From CAYILR01 sp964364175 (GTDB taxonomy: Bacteria; Bdellovibrionota; UBA1018), in the NCBI GenBank assembly GCA_964364175.1, contig CAYILR010000031.1, forward strand, positions 1-53,041: a DNA stretch of 53,041 bases, given 5' to 3'. This document shows, piece by piece, positions 15,618-25,415 of this stretch. A model generated the notes under the pieces. The model was not told the origin of the DNA, did not search any database, and saw nothing but the letters and a program-made list of their open reading frames with translations. Both the position numbers and the translations under genes were made by a program. Position 1 is the stretch's first letter. Every line of letters begins with the position of its first letter.

Positions 15618-17624
15618 ATGATTCAATCACCTCTCATCCCAGAAAAATTGACCCAAGAAATAATATACAAGGAAGCTTGTAAAAAATTTCTTCCGACAAC
15701 TCGTCAGGAAATGGATTGGTTGGGGTGGGACGAGCTCGACGTGGTCTTGGTCAGCGGCGATGCCTATGTGGATCATCCGACCTTTGGAATTCCTTGCTTG
15801 GGCCGCTGGCTGGAGAAATTGGGGCTTCGCGTGGGCATTGTTTCGCAGCCCCGTTGGGATCGCCCGGATGATTTTTTGAGATTGGGCCGTCCGCGGCTGT
15901 TTCTGGGGGTTTCCTCTGGGACGGTCGACAGCATGATCAATAACTATACGGCGAACAAGAAGGTCCGTTCTGATGATATGTATTCCGAAGGCGGCATTGG
16001 CGGCAAACGTCCGGATTACGCAAGCATTGTGTATTCTCGCCTAGCTCGGGAGGCTTTTCCTGATCTGCCGATTCTGGTGGGTGGAGTGGAGGCATCGCTT
16101 CGCCGATTGGCGCATTATGATTATTGGCAGAACAAGATTCGTCCATCGATGCTCGTCGAGTTGCAATCGGATTTGATGGTTTTTGGGATGGGTGAACGCA
16201 CTATTCGGGTTTGGGTGGATTTGCTCAAACAGGCTTCGCAGCAGGCCGGAGGGCCGCTCAAGCTGGATCAGCCCGAAACCCAGGCAGCGTTGGATCAAAT
16301 GAAAACCCAAAGAGGGGTAGCATTTGTTAGCACCAAAGACCACGCACGGAATTTGGAAGGTCGGCTGACGATTCCCTCGTTTGAGGAAGTTCGGGATGAC
16401 AAGAAGAAGTTTGCCAAAGCCGCATACTTCATTGAGTACGAGGCTAGTCCCTACAACGGCAGGCGCCTGGTCCAGTACCATGGCTCCAAAGCCGTGGTGA
16501 TCAACCCGCCCGCTTTACCCCTTTCAACGGAAGAGCTGGATTCAGTTTACGAAATGCCGTTCACCAAGGAGCAGCACCCCAGCTACAAAAAACGAATTCC
16601 TGCAGCAGATATGATTCGGTTTTCCGTGAATTCAACGCGCGGCTGTTTTGGTGGGTGCTCTTTCTGCGCAATTACATTGCACCAAGGTCGAATCGTTCAG
16701 TCGCGCTCCGAAGAAAGTCTTTTGAAAGAAGTCGATGGACTCAGAAATGTATCGGGTTTCACAGGCGTCGTGAGTGACATCGGTGGGCCAACGGCCAATA
16801 TGTACAAATTGCGCTGCAAGAGCACCGAGATCCAAAGCAAATGCCGTAAACTGTCCTGCGTCCACCCCAAAGTCTGTCCGCATTTGCACACGGACCACAC
16901 CCCGCAAGTCAAGCTCCTTGAAAAAGCCCGCAAGCTGCCGGGAATCAAAAAAATCCGGATTTCTTCGGGCCTGAGATACGATATTTCCCTCGCAGATCCG
17001 ATCGCAGGCCAGCAGTACATGAAGGATCTGATTACTCACCACGTAGGTGGACAGCTGAAAGTTGCTCCCGAGCACTTGGATCCCGAAGTTCTGCACCTGA
17101 TGAAGAAACCAGGATTAAAGAATTTTGACGAGTTCGTCAGTTATTTCGAAAAAATCTCGAACGAAGCCGGCAAGGAACAGTATGTGATTCCTTACTTCAT
17201 CAGCGGATTTCCGGGCACCACGCACAAGCAAATGGAATCTGTGTACGACTATCTCAAGAAAAAGGGTTGGAATTTGCAACAAGTTCAAGCCTTTATTCCG
17301 ACTCCGATGACTCTAGCTACGGCTATGTATTGGACTGGGATTGATCCCATGACCAAGAAGCAGCTCTTTGTGGCCAAGTCTTGGGAGGATCGCAAGCTAC
17401 AGCAGGCTCTTTTGCAGCCCAATAAGCCTGAACACAAGCAGATTCTAGCCAATTATAGAGGTCAGAAGCGTCGGGATGAGATTGCTGGAGGGGTGAAGAA
17501 GGATTACGGGACCTGCGATCCGAGGCCAGCAGCATTTAAACAAGCTTTCAACAAAAAGAAGCGCTCCATTGTGGAACCACCTCATCATCAAATGGGTCCT
17601 AAACTTCTCTTGGATCAGCGTTGA
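15618..17624 (+). CDS. YgiQ family radical SAM protein
   Basis: A 668-residue cytoplasmic protein with the radical SAM cluster motif CFGGCSFC (about residues 342-349), preceded by NSTRG as in the family, and an N-terminal B12-binding-like Rossmann region typical of YgiQ (UPF0313). It contains PEHLDPEVLHLMKKPG and the C-terminal QVQAFIPTPMT segment found in YgiQ proteins. The reaction is not known. There is no ribosome site; GATAAA stands 6 nt before ATG. It lies 24 bp after the esterase and overlaps the predicted promoter of the peptidase gene. Confidence 0.92.
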   Translation: MIQSPLIPEKLTQEIIYKEACKKFLPTTRQEMDWLGWDELDVVLVSGDAYVDHPTFGIPCLGRWLEKLGLRVGIVSQPRWDRPDDFLRLGRPRLFLGVSSGTVDSMINNYTANKKVRSDDMYSEGGIGGKRPDYASIVYSRLAREAFPDLPILVGGVEASLRRLAHYDYWQNKIRPSMLVELQSDLMVFGMGERTIRVWVDLLKQASQQAGGPLKLDQPETQAALDQMKTQRGVAFVSTKDHARNLEGRLTIPSFEEVRDDKKKFAKAAYFIEYEASPYNGRRLVQYHGSKAVVINPPALPLSTEELDSVYEMPFTKEQHPSYKKRIPAADMIRFSVNSTRGCFGGCSFCAITLHQGRIVQSRSEESLLKEVDGLRNVSGFTGVVSDIGGPTANMYKLRCKSTEIQSKCRKLSCVHPKVCPHLHTDHTPQVKLLEKARKLPGIKKIRISSGLRYDISLADPIAGQQYMKDLITHHVGGQLKVAPEHLDPEVLHLMKKPGLKNFDEFVSYFEKISNEAGKEQYVIPYFISGFPGTTHKQMESVYDYLKKKGWNLQQVQAFIPTPMTLATAMYWTGIDPMTKKQLFVAKSWEDRKLQQALLQPNKPEHKQILANYRGQKRRDEIAGGVKKDYGTCDPRPAAFKQAFNKKKRSIVEPPHHQMGPKLLLDQR

Positions 17625-17638
17625 TTTATTGTTATTAG
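17610..17638 (+). promoter_or_regulatory. possible leaderless promoter of the M28 peptidase gene
   Basis: TTGGAT (17610-17615), 17 nt, TATTAG (17633-17638), 8 nt, ATG 17647. It lies across the end of the YgiQ-type gene. Confidence 0.35.
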
Positions 17639-17646
17639 CTTGGGTC

Positions 17647-20520
17647 ATGAAAATGCACTCGTTGAGGATGGACGTTGGTATTGTTGTAGCTACTTTGTTG
17701 GGAGTGGCTCAGTTCGGTTTCGCAGAAGAAAAAGCATTCCTGGGCAATATTCGTCAATTGACACTGGAGGGTGCCCGCGGAGGCGAGGGGTATTTCAGCG
17801 CGGACGGAAAAAAAATGGTTTTCCAAAGCGAACGAGAGCCGGGAAACCCTTTCTATCAAATTTATTTAATGGATCTTGAGAGTGGGAGCATTCAGCGTGT
17901 TTCTCCAGGACTTGGAAAAACAACGTGTTCCTGGATTCATTCCTCAGGAAAAAAGGTCCTTTTTTCCTCGACTCACGAAGATCCTCTGGCCAAACAAAAA
18001 CAACAAGACGAGTGGGATCGCCGCGCTTCCGGAAAGCCAGCTCCCTATGCTTGGAATTACGACGAAACTTACGAAATCTACGAGCATGATTTGGCAACGG
18101 GTTCCAATTCAGTATTGGCCCCAGCATTAGGTTACGATGCTGAAGCGTCCTGGTCGCCGGATGGAAAATGGATTGTGTTTGCATCCAACCGGGATGCTTA
18201 CTCTCGCGAACTGTCTGATAAGGAAAAAACGATTTTCGAAAAGGACAAATCCTATTTTGTGGATCTCTACATCATGGATGCCGACGGAAAAAACGTTCGC
18301 CGTTTGACCCAAACTCCCGGTTACGATGGTGGGCCGTTCTTCAGCCCAGATGGCACACGGATCGTTTGGAGAAGGTTTTCGATCGACGGGATGACTGCTG
18401 AAGTTTTTTCGATGCGACTGGATGGATCGGATGTTCGACAAATCACTCACCTGGGAGTAATGTCATGGGCGCCTTTCTATCATCCGTCGGGTGATTACAT
18501 CATTTTTGCGAGCAGCAAATTCGGCCATCAGAATTTTGAGCTTTTCGTTGTGGACGTGGATGGCAGGCGCGAACCTGTGCGCGTGACTGAGACCCAGGGT
18601 TTTGACGGATTGCCTGTGTTTTTGCCAGACGGGAGGCGTCTGGCTTGGACATCGAGTCGGGCTGCGAACGGAGCTGCACAGATTTTTATGGCAGATTGGA
18701 ATGATGCTCAGGCTCGAACTCAACTGGGTTTGGAAGCGGCTTTGAGCGGTCAACTTCAGCAGCATGTGCGATTTTTAGCGGATCCACGTCTCGAAGGTCG
18801 CCTCACCGGAGCGGAGGGTGAGAAAATTGCCACTCAGTATGTTGCTGATTTTTTTCAATCACTCGGGTTGAAGCCTGCCGGAGATCAAGGGACTTATTTT
18901 CAAGAATTCCAATTTACTGCGGGGGCTCAGCTCGGGACTGCTAATCGTCTGCGTTGGGTGGGATGGGATTGGGTTCTGGATCAGGATTGGCGACCGCTTT
19001 CGTTCTCGAAGAATGGAGCTTCTTTTCCCAGTGGCGGATTGGTTTTTGGTGGCTACGGAATTGTGGCACCTGAGGGCGAAGGATTCCCGGCCTATGATTC
19101 CTACGCAAACCTGAAAGTGTCCGATGTTTCTGGGCGTTGGGTGATGGTGTTTCGGTATCAACCTGAGAACATCCCCGCCGCGCAAAAGCAATACCTGGCA
19201 CGGTACGGAAGTTTGCGTGCCAAGGCAGTTGCAGCCAAGGAAATGGGAGCAATTGGCTTGATCGTCGTGAGTGGACCGAACTCTGGGGTGAACCGACAGC
19301 TCGTGGATTTTTCTTGGGATGCGGCTTTTACTCAGGATGGAATCTTTGTGATTTCGGTGACGGATACATTGGCGCAAAAACTATTATTGGATGCGAGAAA
19401 AAATCTGAAGGATCTGCAAAATTCCTGCGACACAGGGGAGACTAGTTCAACATTTACAGCCGTTTTGAAAGATCCACTAGAAGTATCCGTCGAAATCCAT
19501 CCGTTGCAAAAAACCGGGCGAAATGTTCTGGCAAGGTTGCAAGCGGGTGATCAACCGACTTCGCAAACGGTGATGCTCGGAGCACACGTAGATCACTTGG
19601 GTCACGGCGAGGGATCGACTTCGCGTGCACGTTCGGACGAGCGTGGGATGGTGCATCCGGGTGCAGATGACAATGCCTCGGGCGTGGCCTCTGTTCTGGA
19701 GACAGCTCGGAGTTTTTCGCAGATGGATCGGACTTCATTGAAGCGAGATGTGGTTTTTGCGGCATGGTCGGGTGAAGAGTTAGGGCTCCTGGGATCTACT
19801 CATCAGCTCTTGGCAGCGGGAGAAGCAGTGGGAAAGAAGCCGCAAGATCCATTGCAAGATCTGGTGGCTGCTTATGTCAATTTGGATATGGTAGGAAAAT
19901 TGCGAAGTGAGCTGGCTGTTCAAGGAATGGGATCCAGCGAAAATTGGGGCGCGCTGGTTGCGTCTTCGAATCAGGATCTGGGGATTCCCTTGGCGCTCAG
20001 CGATGATCCGTATTTGCCCACGGATTCGATGTCTTTTTATCTGAGGGGGATTCCAACGATTTCTGGATTCACTGGATCACATGACGAGTATCACACCCCA
20101 AGAGATACATTCGATCTATTGAATTATGCTGGGATGGCTCAGGTCACGCGCTTGACTTTGGGAGTGACGACGAGGCTGGCCCAGGCAGATGTGATTCCCG
20201 CTTATCGTGCGATTGAGCGAAGGCCTGGGTCCGGAGAGGGAAGAAAATTTCGAGTCTATTTGGGAACGATCCCAGATTACACCTACTCGGGCTCACCTTC
20301 CGGGGTGAAGTTATCGGGGGTGCAGAAGGGGAGTCCTGCTGAGGCTGCTGGATTACTAGCAGGAGATTTGATCACAGCGTTGGATCATCGTGCGGTGACC
20401 AGTATCTATGATTACGTGTACATGCTCGGAACGCTTAAGCCGGGCGTTGCAGTGGATGTACAGATTCTCAGAGATGGCCAATCGATGACTTTGCGGATTG
20501 TACCGGCGTCGAGGGATTAG
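17647..20520 (+). CDS. exported TolB-like propeller / M28 peptidase / PDZ protein
   Basis: A 957-residue multidomain protein. After a signal peptide (VVATLLGVAQFGFA) come TolB-like WD40 repeats (about 30-380, with repeated SPDGKWIVFASNR-type blades), an M28 zinc aminopeptidase with an inserted PA domain (about 390-860) and a C-terminal PDZ domain (GSPAEAAGLLAGDLI). Zinc ligands are visible as GAHVDHLG, HPGADDNASG, WSGEELG, NLDMVG and GSHDEYHTP, the normal two-zinc set, so it should be active. It probably degrades peptides in the periplasm or outside. ATG 17647 is preferred to 17569 because the longer frame puts an extra hydrophobic stretch inside the upstream gene. Its end lies 5 bp from the convergent lipoprotein gene. 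Confidence 0.92.
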   Translation: MKMHSLRMDVGIVVATLLGVAQFGFAEEKAFLGNIRQLTLEGARGGEGYFSADGKKMVFQSEREPGNPFYQIYLMDLESGSIQRVSPGLGKTTCSWIHSSGKKVLFSSTHEDPLAKQKQQDEWDRRASGKPAPYAWNYDETYEIYEHDLATGSNSVLAPALGYDAEASWSPDGKWIVFASNRDAYSRELSDKEKTIFEKDKSYFVDLYIMDADGKNVRRLTQTPGYDGGPFFSPDGTRIVWRRFSIDGMTAEVFSMRLDGSDVRQITHLGVMSWAPFYHPSGDYIIFASSKFGHQNFELFVVDVDGRREPVRVTETQGFDGLPVFLPDGRRLAWTSSRAANGAAQIFMADWNDAQARTQLGLEAALSGQLQQHVRFLADPRLEGRLTGAEGEKIATQYVADFFQSLGLKPAGDQGTYFQEFQFTAGAQLGTANRLRWVGWDWVLDQDWRPLSFSKNGASFPSGGLVFGGYGIVAPEGEGFPAYDSYANLKVSDVSGRWVMVFRYQPENIPAAQKQYLARYGSLRAKAVAAKEMGAIGLIVVSGPNSGVNRQLVDFSWDAAFTQDGIFVISVTDTLAQKLLLDARKNLKDLQNSCDTGETSSTFTAVLKDPLEVSVEIHPLQKTGRNVLARLQAGDQPTSQTVMLGAHVDHLGHGEGSTSRARSDERGMVHPGADDNASGVASVLETARSFSQMDRTSLKRDVVFAAWSGEELGLLGSTHQLLAAGEAVGKKPQDPLQDLVAAYVNLDMVGKLRSELAVQGMGSSENWGALVASSNQDLGIPLALSDDPYLPTDSMSFYLRGIPTISGFTGSHDEYHTPRDTFDLLNYAGMAQVTRLTLGVTTRLAQADVIPAYRAIERRPGSGEGRKFRVYLGTIPDYTYSGSPSGVKLSGVQKGSPAEAAGLLAGDLITALDHRAVTSIYDYVYMLGTLKPGVAVDVQILRDGQSMTLRIVPASRD

Positions 20521-20525
20521 CCCGA

Positions 20526-22205
20526 CTAAGGTTGCGTGATCAATCCCATACGATTGGTAGTAAAGCTATTGCCAGCCGCATCTCTGACCGTAATTCGGAA
20601 GAAATAAGCCGTATCTGGCGACAGTCCGCCGAGTGTCATTGAGTGCGAAGTGCCGTAGGTGCCTTCCCACGCAGTGAGGTTACTGGTGCTGGTCGTTGGA
20701 CCCCACGCAATTTGACTGATGGCTAGCTCGGTCGTGTTCCAGGTGATGGTGATGGAATCCGATGTCGAGCTTGCGATAATCGCTAGAGCATTCGGTGCCG
20801 TGGTGTCGACCGTCCATGATACGGTCGCAGGATTAGGATCGCTCGAAGTGGACGGGCTGACTGCCCAAGCTTGGAAGGTATGCGAGCCATTGCTCATTCC
20901 TGTGTAGCTGACGCTAGCGCCACAAGCCACAGGAGCTGAACCGTCGAGGCTGCATTCAAAGCTTGCATCAGCATAGTCTGAGCTAAGTGTAAAGTTTGCA
21001 GCCGTCGAGTTGGTCAATGTTCCATCAGCAGGTGTTGCGCTGACAATAAAAGCCTTTGCAGGTGAAAGAGCGGGCTCAGGCGACGGAGTAGGATCCGGCG
21101 AAGGTGTTGCTGTAGGCTCCGGTGTTGGAGTTGGTGTTGGAGTGACAGTGGGCTCTGGTGTCGGATCTGGCTCTGGAGTAGGAGATGGGTCAGGCGATGC
21201 CGTCTCTGTTGGGCTTGGCTCTGGTGATGGTTCTAAGCTCGGTTCTGGCGTAGGTGCGGGAATAAAATTTTTGCATAGATTAGCTATAAAACCGCTCGGT
21301 AGAGAGAGATTGTCGCTGGAGACTTCTTTCCATCCACGCGCAGCCATGGACTTAGAGACTCCGTGTTTGTGGTGTTTGAATGAATGAATCAGCAGAGAGT
21401 TTCCGCGCTTCCCACAAGCAGAATCCGAGCTGCCGTTCCAAGATTTCCACATCAATTGAATCAAGATGTTTTTTGATGTTTCTTGGACATAGCTGACCCG
21501 CAACGGCAAGGCATCTCCTGCTTGGAGAGCGATCGGATCGCTGCAAATGATCCGGTTGTCATGACGCGTGTGACGGGTTTTCGATACAAAACCATTTCCG
21601 GTATCAATCTCGAGGTTCGCGTTCTCGTCAGCCAACAAAGCTAATTGATAATATCCGGATGGATCGTTGGCTCCCAAATGGAGATCAGAGTCGAGTTGGA
21701 GGGCGAAGTGTTTGTATTTTCTCTTCCAATGTTTTTTCTCAGGCAATGAATTCCTGAGCTGTGTAATGAGATTTTTATCAATGTGTTGAATAGAAATGCC
21801 GATGTCGCTCAAAAAGAGCGTGAGATCAGTCCAGTTTCTGTTAGAAAAATAATTTAAGTAGGAATGTCGTCCATCACGATCGTCGTAGTCATGCCGAGAA
21901 ATGAACGCGATTTTACCTAAAACACGAAGGTCAAATGTGCTGTCGGAATTCAAGTTGGCGTTCGGGTCGCAAACGTCCTGTGCTAAAGCTCTCAAGTCAG
22001 GGCCTGCGGAAACGCTCAAAGTGCGGTTGCTGTCCGATACTTCAAAAGAGGGCGAGGTGCTGGCGGTTGTAGCAGGCGCAGCAATCTGCTGAATTGAACT
22101 CGTTGGATCGCTGAGACAACTCGCCAGGCCCACAGAGAGCAGTAAAGTGGCTCCTGAGTTGAGTGCGTGCTGTACCTTTTTGTTCTTCCATAATCTGCTT
22201 TTCAT
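20526..22205 (-). CDS. PA14-like / FN3 surface lipoprotein with Pro-rich linker
   Basis: A 559-residue lipoprotein (lipobox VGLASC, Cys30) with a strong GGAGG site before ATG. Residues about 90-260 look like a PA14-type beta-barrel (YYQLALLADENANLEID and LPLRVSYVQ...IQLMWKSW), a domain that often binds carbohydrate. A 67-residue linker of Pro, Thr, Ser and Glu (316-382) joins it to a Cys-containing beta-domain and a C-terminal fibronectin III domain (about 470-559). This is the build of an adhesin or cell-wall-spanning surface protein. The function is inferred; the closest partners are the two genes upstream on the same strand. Confidence 0.8.
   Translation of the reverse strand: MKSRLWKNKKVQHALNSGATLLLSVGLASCLSDPTSSIQQIAAPATTASTSPSFEVSDSNRTLSVSAGPDLRALAQDVCDPNANLNSDSTFDLRVLGKIAFISRHDYDDRDGRHSYLNYFSNRNWTDLTLFLSDIGISIQHIDKNLITQLRNSLPEKKHWKRKYKHFALQLDSDLHLGANDPSGYYQLALLADENANLEIDTGNGFVSKTRHTRHDNRIICSDPIALQAGDALPLRVSYVQETSKNILIQLMWKSWNGSSDSACGKRGNSLLIHSFKHHKHGVSKSMAARGWKEVSSDNLSLPSGFIANLCKNFIPAPTPEPSLEPSPEPSPTETASPDPSPTPEPDPTPEPTVTPTPTPTPEPTATPSPDPTPSPEPALSPAKAFIVSATPADGTLTNSTAANFTLSSDYADASFECSLDGSAPVACGASVSYTGMSNGSHTFQAWAVSPSTSSDPNPATVSWTVDTTAPNALAIIASSTSDSITITWNTTELAISQIAWGPTTSTSNLTAWEGTYGTSHSMTLGGLSPDTAYFFRITVRDAAGNSFTTNRMGLITQP
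21060..21260 (-). repeat. low-complexity Pro/Thr/Glu linker repeat
   Basis: Degenerate 6-bp tandem units encode the P-x-P-E/D/T linker of the surface lipoprotein. The repeat also creates a long Gly/Val/Ser-rich frame on the other strand, which is a shadow. Confidence 0.8.
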
Positions 22206-22289
22206 AGATCCTCCACCCCGAGGACTTCAATAGAGTATGACGCATAGAGTCTTAAGTGTCCAGTAAATATTAAATCAGTTAACAGTCGT

Positions 22290-23708
22290 TTAAAATCCAA
22301 TACCTAGCTTGAATTTTGCGCCCTTTGAGCCGCTTTCCTGATAAGGAATGCGGATTCGACTGACATAAGGAGAGGAAAAAGTGGCTGGAACAATGGAGAT
22401 ACGAATTTTTAAGTACCTGATATTCTTGCCATTCAACGAAATCAGTTGAGGTGTAAAGTCGGTATAAGTGTACCCATCAGACGACCCGGAGTACTCCACG
22501 AGGGCCTGCCCTTGCTGTGAATTGCTGTCTATTTCTGGGGTGGAGAACACTGCGTTGAGGGTGTCCAGCCGATAGGGCTTTGCCTGGACATAAAAGGCTT
22601 TTCCTATCGCGGCCTTGGCTGAATTTAGCTGGTTTGTTCCGCCCGCCCACATCGGGCGAGTTCCATCAGGCCCATCGACCCGAAAGGCTCCATTGAGCCC
22701 ATTAGACCCTACGCTTCCACATGCCCCCACGATTAAACCCCCGGTTCCACCGGTTAATGTGGGTTGAGTAGGAGCATCAAATCCGGTGAGACTTTGTAGC
22801 CAAACAGCTCCCCCGTTTCCCCCTCCACCTGCACCACTGCAAGAACCGGTGGTGGAAGCTGCGTTGCCTCCAGTACCGCCTTTGGCAAGTACGGTTCGAA
22901 GCGTGATTTTCCCCACGGCGATGATTCGAAGGGTGCCGCCTCCGCCTCCCCCAGATCCTCCCGTGGCATGAGTGGCTTCGGCTCCATCGTAGTGACCTCC
23001 GCCGCCCCCGCCTCCTGTGCCTGAAATGAATTTTCCGGGATAGTCAAAATCGGCTAGCGGTCGTCCAGCTCCCAAGCTGGCACTGTTCGCAGGTGTACCA
23101 GCTGCGTTGCTGCCAGTTCCTTGAGTGGTGGTGTCCTGATCACCCGTGTAGGTCAGTCCATTGCCACCATCCAGCGCGGTCCCGCCAGAGGCAGTTGCAT
23201 CTCCTCCCTTGCCTCCGTCGGTTTTGCCTGCACGCGATTGGGGTCCCGCGGGTCCAGCTGTATTGCTTGCAGTGGTTGAAACTCCTGCACTTCCGTCCCA
23301 ACCTCCGACGTTGAGTGTGGGCAAAATCGTGACTTCACCCAGCGAACGAATCACCAGAGGATAAGATCCTTTGACCGTGACGATTCCATCCAGAATTCTT
23401 AAATTTTTGAAGTTGAATCCATTGGGATGAGTACCGGTGTCGAATGTATAATTGGCGGAGGTATCGAGTTCGCCGTCACTCCCATCTCCAAAAGTCACGA
23501 GGCGAAGATACTCTCCGTTGGGGGTCATTCCTGCCATCGCTCGCCGTGCCAAGGTGTTCCAGAGGCCTGTGGTGAACGTAAAGTCGATTCGATTGTAATC
23601 GCTGAAGTCCTCAACAATCTGAAACTGATTCAAGCTGGAGTCAGATCCACACGAGGCGAACAGAAAAATAAAAATACAGCTGTTGAAAATCCGTCGACTA
23701 AAATTCAT
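22290..23708 (-). CDS. glycine-rich surface lipoprotein
   Basis: A 472-residue lipoprotein (lipobox LFASC near residue 20). A long Gly-rich region (about 130-310) contains runs of seven and six Gly with Ala, Ser and Thr, as in glycine-rich beta-helical surface proteins; a beta-sandwich-like tail follows (SSDGYTYTDF, YVSRIRIPY). No catalytic motif is seen. The ATG overlaps the end of the FecR-barrel gene by 11 nt, so the two are probably translated together and may work together at the surface. The function is unknown. Confidence 0.8.
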   Translation of the reverse strand: MNFSRRIFNSCIFIFLFASCGSDSSLNQFQIVEDFSDYNRIDFTFTTGLWNTLARRAMAGMTPNGEYLRLVTFGDGSDGELDTSANYTFDTGTHPNGFNFKNLRILDGIVTVKGSYPLVIRSLGEVTILPTLNVGGWDGSAGVSTTASNTAGPAGPQSRAGKTDGGKGGDATASGGTALDGGNGLTYTGDQDTTTQGTGSNAAGTPANSASLGAGRPLADFDYPGKFISGTGGGGGGGHYDGAEATHATGGSGGGGGGTLRIIAVGKITLRTVLAKGGTGGNAASTTGSCSGAGGGGNGGAVWLQSLTGFDAPTQPTLTGGTGGLIVGACGSVGSNGLNGAFRVDGPDGTRPMWAGGTNQLNSAKAAIGKAFYVQAKPYRLDTLNAVFSTPEIDSNSQQGQALVEYSGSSDGYTYTDFTPQLISLNGKNIRYLKIRISIVPATFSSPYVSRIRIPYQESGSKGAKFKLGIGF

Positions 23709-25407
23709 ATCCCAAACCGGCTCCTGCAGAATATGATTTTTCGATTTTAATCCAACGTCCAGTCAAAGTGCTTTGAGCAAAAATCCCCCGAATTTTTTTG
23801 AAGGGTAGCGGATAAAAAAAACTGAGCAACGATTCCCAACCGCCATAATTGGATTGCGGCAACCAGCTGCCCTGGAGTTTGACCCAAGTGAAAGGTCTGA
23901 TTTCCAACATGGGTCCTGCGAGATAATTCAATTCTGTGTTGAGTTCGGCAGCACTCCAGGAAAAAAGATTGGAAGTGGAAAGGGAAGCTCCCACGAATAT
24001 CCATCGCCGTCGATGTGTGAAAGACGGTGACCACGGAATGGGTGCCGTGATCCAGCTGCGGATCCATGGAATCGACAGATCGGAGGTTCGGCTACCTGCA
24101 TTGGTGACTTGCGCAACTTCTGGAAAGTAGATGGATCCCAAATAGAGTTTCTCAAAAAAAGCAATTTCTCCATACGTTGAAACGGGTAGGATGCCGCTTC
24201 CAGAAAATGTTTCAACCGCTGGAACTTTTTGAAAGGTACGAAGGTGAAACGCTGGACCGAATGAAATGGAAGCTGAAAATTTTTTAATTTCTGCCGGAGG
24301 CGCAGGGGGGGGGCTGGTGTGAGATGACGTTTCGGTTTTTAGTTTGATTTTTTGTGGTGTCGGAGGAGGCTTGATTTGTGGGATCTGTGGTTTCTTAGGT
24401 GCTTCAAGATCAGATTCCATGGGTTGAATTTTAATGACTTCTACAGAGCTGAATTCGCCTCTTTGCCCTGTGGAATCCACAGCAGCGACCCGAAAAAATA
24501 ATTCCGAAGGCTGTTGCGGCGGATCGGTTGAGTAGCCGTACTCTGCCTGCTCAATTCGTTTTTCGAAGGTGATTTCCTTGAATTCGGAATCCCGGGAAAT
24601 TTGCAGATCGTAAGATTGGGCACCCTCGGTGGGTTCCCAAGCGAATTGGATTGTGACTTTCGGGCTGGGAGGAGCTGCGCTTGCGCTTGGAATCCAGACG
24701 GCATCCCAGAATTTTTCCAGATCAGATTTTTTTTCTCCCGGATTTTCACCCGGCGTAATTTGGATTTTTGGTTTTTTGAGCACGGGCGCTGGCAGTTTGT
24801 TGGGAGTCAGCGTGCGCTTCTCGTCGACAACAACAGACCCAGACTCCACCGTCACTTCGATTCCGTGCGCACGCACTGTGATTTTAAAAACCGCATCTCC
24901 ATGCACATCGTCGAATCGGTGAAGAGGCGCGTCGGGATGATCTGACAGGCGAATGAGCAGCGGTGCTTTGCCTGATTTTTTTCTCGTGATTGATCCACGG
25001 ATCAAACGTGCAACGATTCGCCCCGAAGATTTTCCGGAGCCCACGACATCCTGGGTCGGTGCTTCCTCCAAAATAATCAAAGTGTCAGATTCGAGAACCA
25101 GTTCGGATTCATCTGGAAAAACGAGCGTGGCTTGGGATCCGCTCATGGTTGCGATGGCATCGTTTTGGAGAAGTGCTTGGTCCATCTGCGGATTGCCCCA
25201 CGAGATCGTTCCGCCAAAACGATGACGGACGTCGTTTTCGACAGTCTTGAGAGTAGCCAATGGCCTACCTGATCTTTGTTTAAAATCAGCTCCCCATTGC
25301 AACGCGCTGATATCGTGCAGCAGAAAATAAATCTGTACGATTAAAAGGAAAAGACACACCGCCGCAGGAAACCAAAGGCTGTATCGCTCCCTCTGAGCAT
25401 GTGCCAT
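23698..25407 (-). CDS. FecR-domain / FN3-like / C-terminal barrel protein
   Basis: A 569-residue protein. One N-terminal membrane segment (LWFPAAVCLFLLIVQIYFLL) leads to a FecR-type domain (about 80-215), then a Pro-rich stretch, a fibronectin-like module (FAWEPTEGAQSYDLQISRD), another Pro/Lys linker and a C-terminal region of alternating strands ending in GAGLGYEF, as in outer-membrane barrels. It may link the inner and outer membranes. ATG 25407 is chosen: its -10 and -35 elements are in place, and it is only 11 bp from the start of the divergent kinase gene. Confidence 0.8.
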   Translation of the reverse strand: MAHAQRERYSLWFPAAVCLFLLIVQIYFLLHDISALQWGADFKQRSGRPLATLKTVENDVRHRFGGTISWGNPQMDQALLQNDAIATMSGSQATLVFPDESELVLESDTLIILEEAPTQDVVGSGKSSGRIVARLIRGSITRKKSGKAPLLIRLSDHPDAPLHRFDDVHGDAVFKITVRAHGIEVTVESGSVVVDEKRTLTPNKLPAPVLKKPKIQITPGENPGEKKSDLEKFWDAVWIPSASAAPPSPKVTIQFAWEPTEGAQSYDLQISRDSEFKEITFEKRIEQAEYGYSTDPPQQPSELFFRVAAVDSTGQRGEFSSVEVIKIQPMESDLEAPKKPQIPQIKPPPTPQKIKLKTETSSHTSPPPAPPAEIKKFSASISFGPAFHLRTFQKVPAVETFSGSGILPVSTYGEIAFFEKLYLGSIYFPEVAQVTNAGSRTSDLSIPWIRSWITAPIPWSPSFTHRRRWIFVGASLSTSNLFSWSAAELNTELNYLAGPMLEIRPFTWVKLQGSWLPQSNYGGWESLLSFFYPLPFKKIRGIFAQSTLTGRWIKIEKSYSAGAGLGYEF

Positions 25408-25410
25408 AAT
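25402..25410 (+). promoter_or_regulatory. extended -10 promoter of the histidine kinase gene
   Basis: TGC-CATAAT at 25402-25410, an extended -10 element, stands 8 nt before ATG 25419. No good -35 is seen, which an extended -10 can tolerate. Its CAT (25405-25407) is the start codon of the divergent FecR gene. Confidence 0.5.
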
Positions 25411-25415
25411 TAAAC

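Noticed and set aside
21010..21387. Gly/Val/Ser repeat protein on the plus strand
   Set aside because: It is the complement of the Pro/Thr/Glu linker repeat; periodic codons open all frames there.
22750..23330. Possible DNA repeat array in the glycine-rich gene
   Set aside because: The repetition comes from Gly codons (GGN) without a fixed unit or spacer; it is protein low complexity, not a CRISPR or tandem array.
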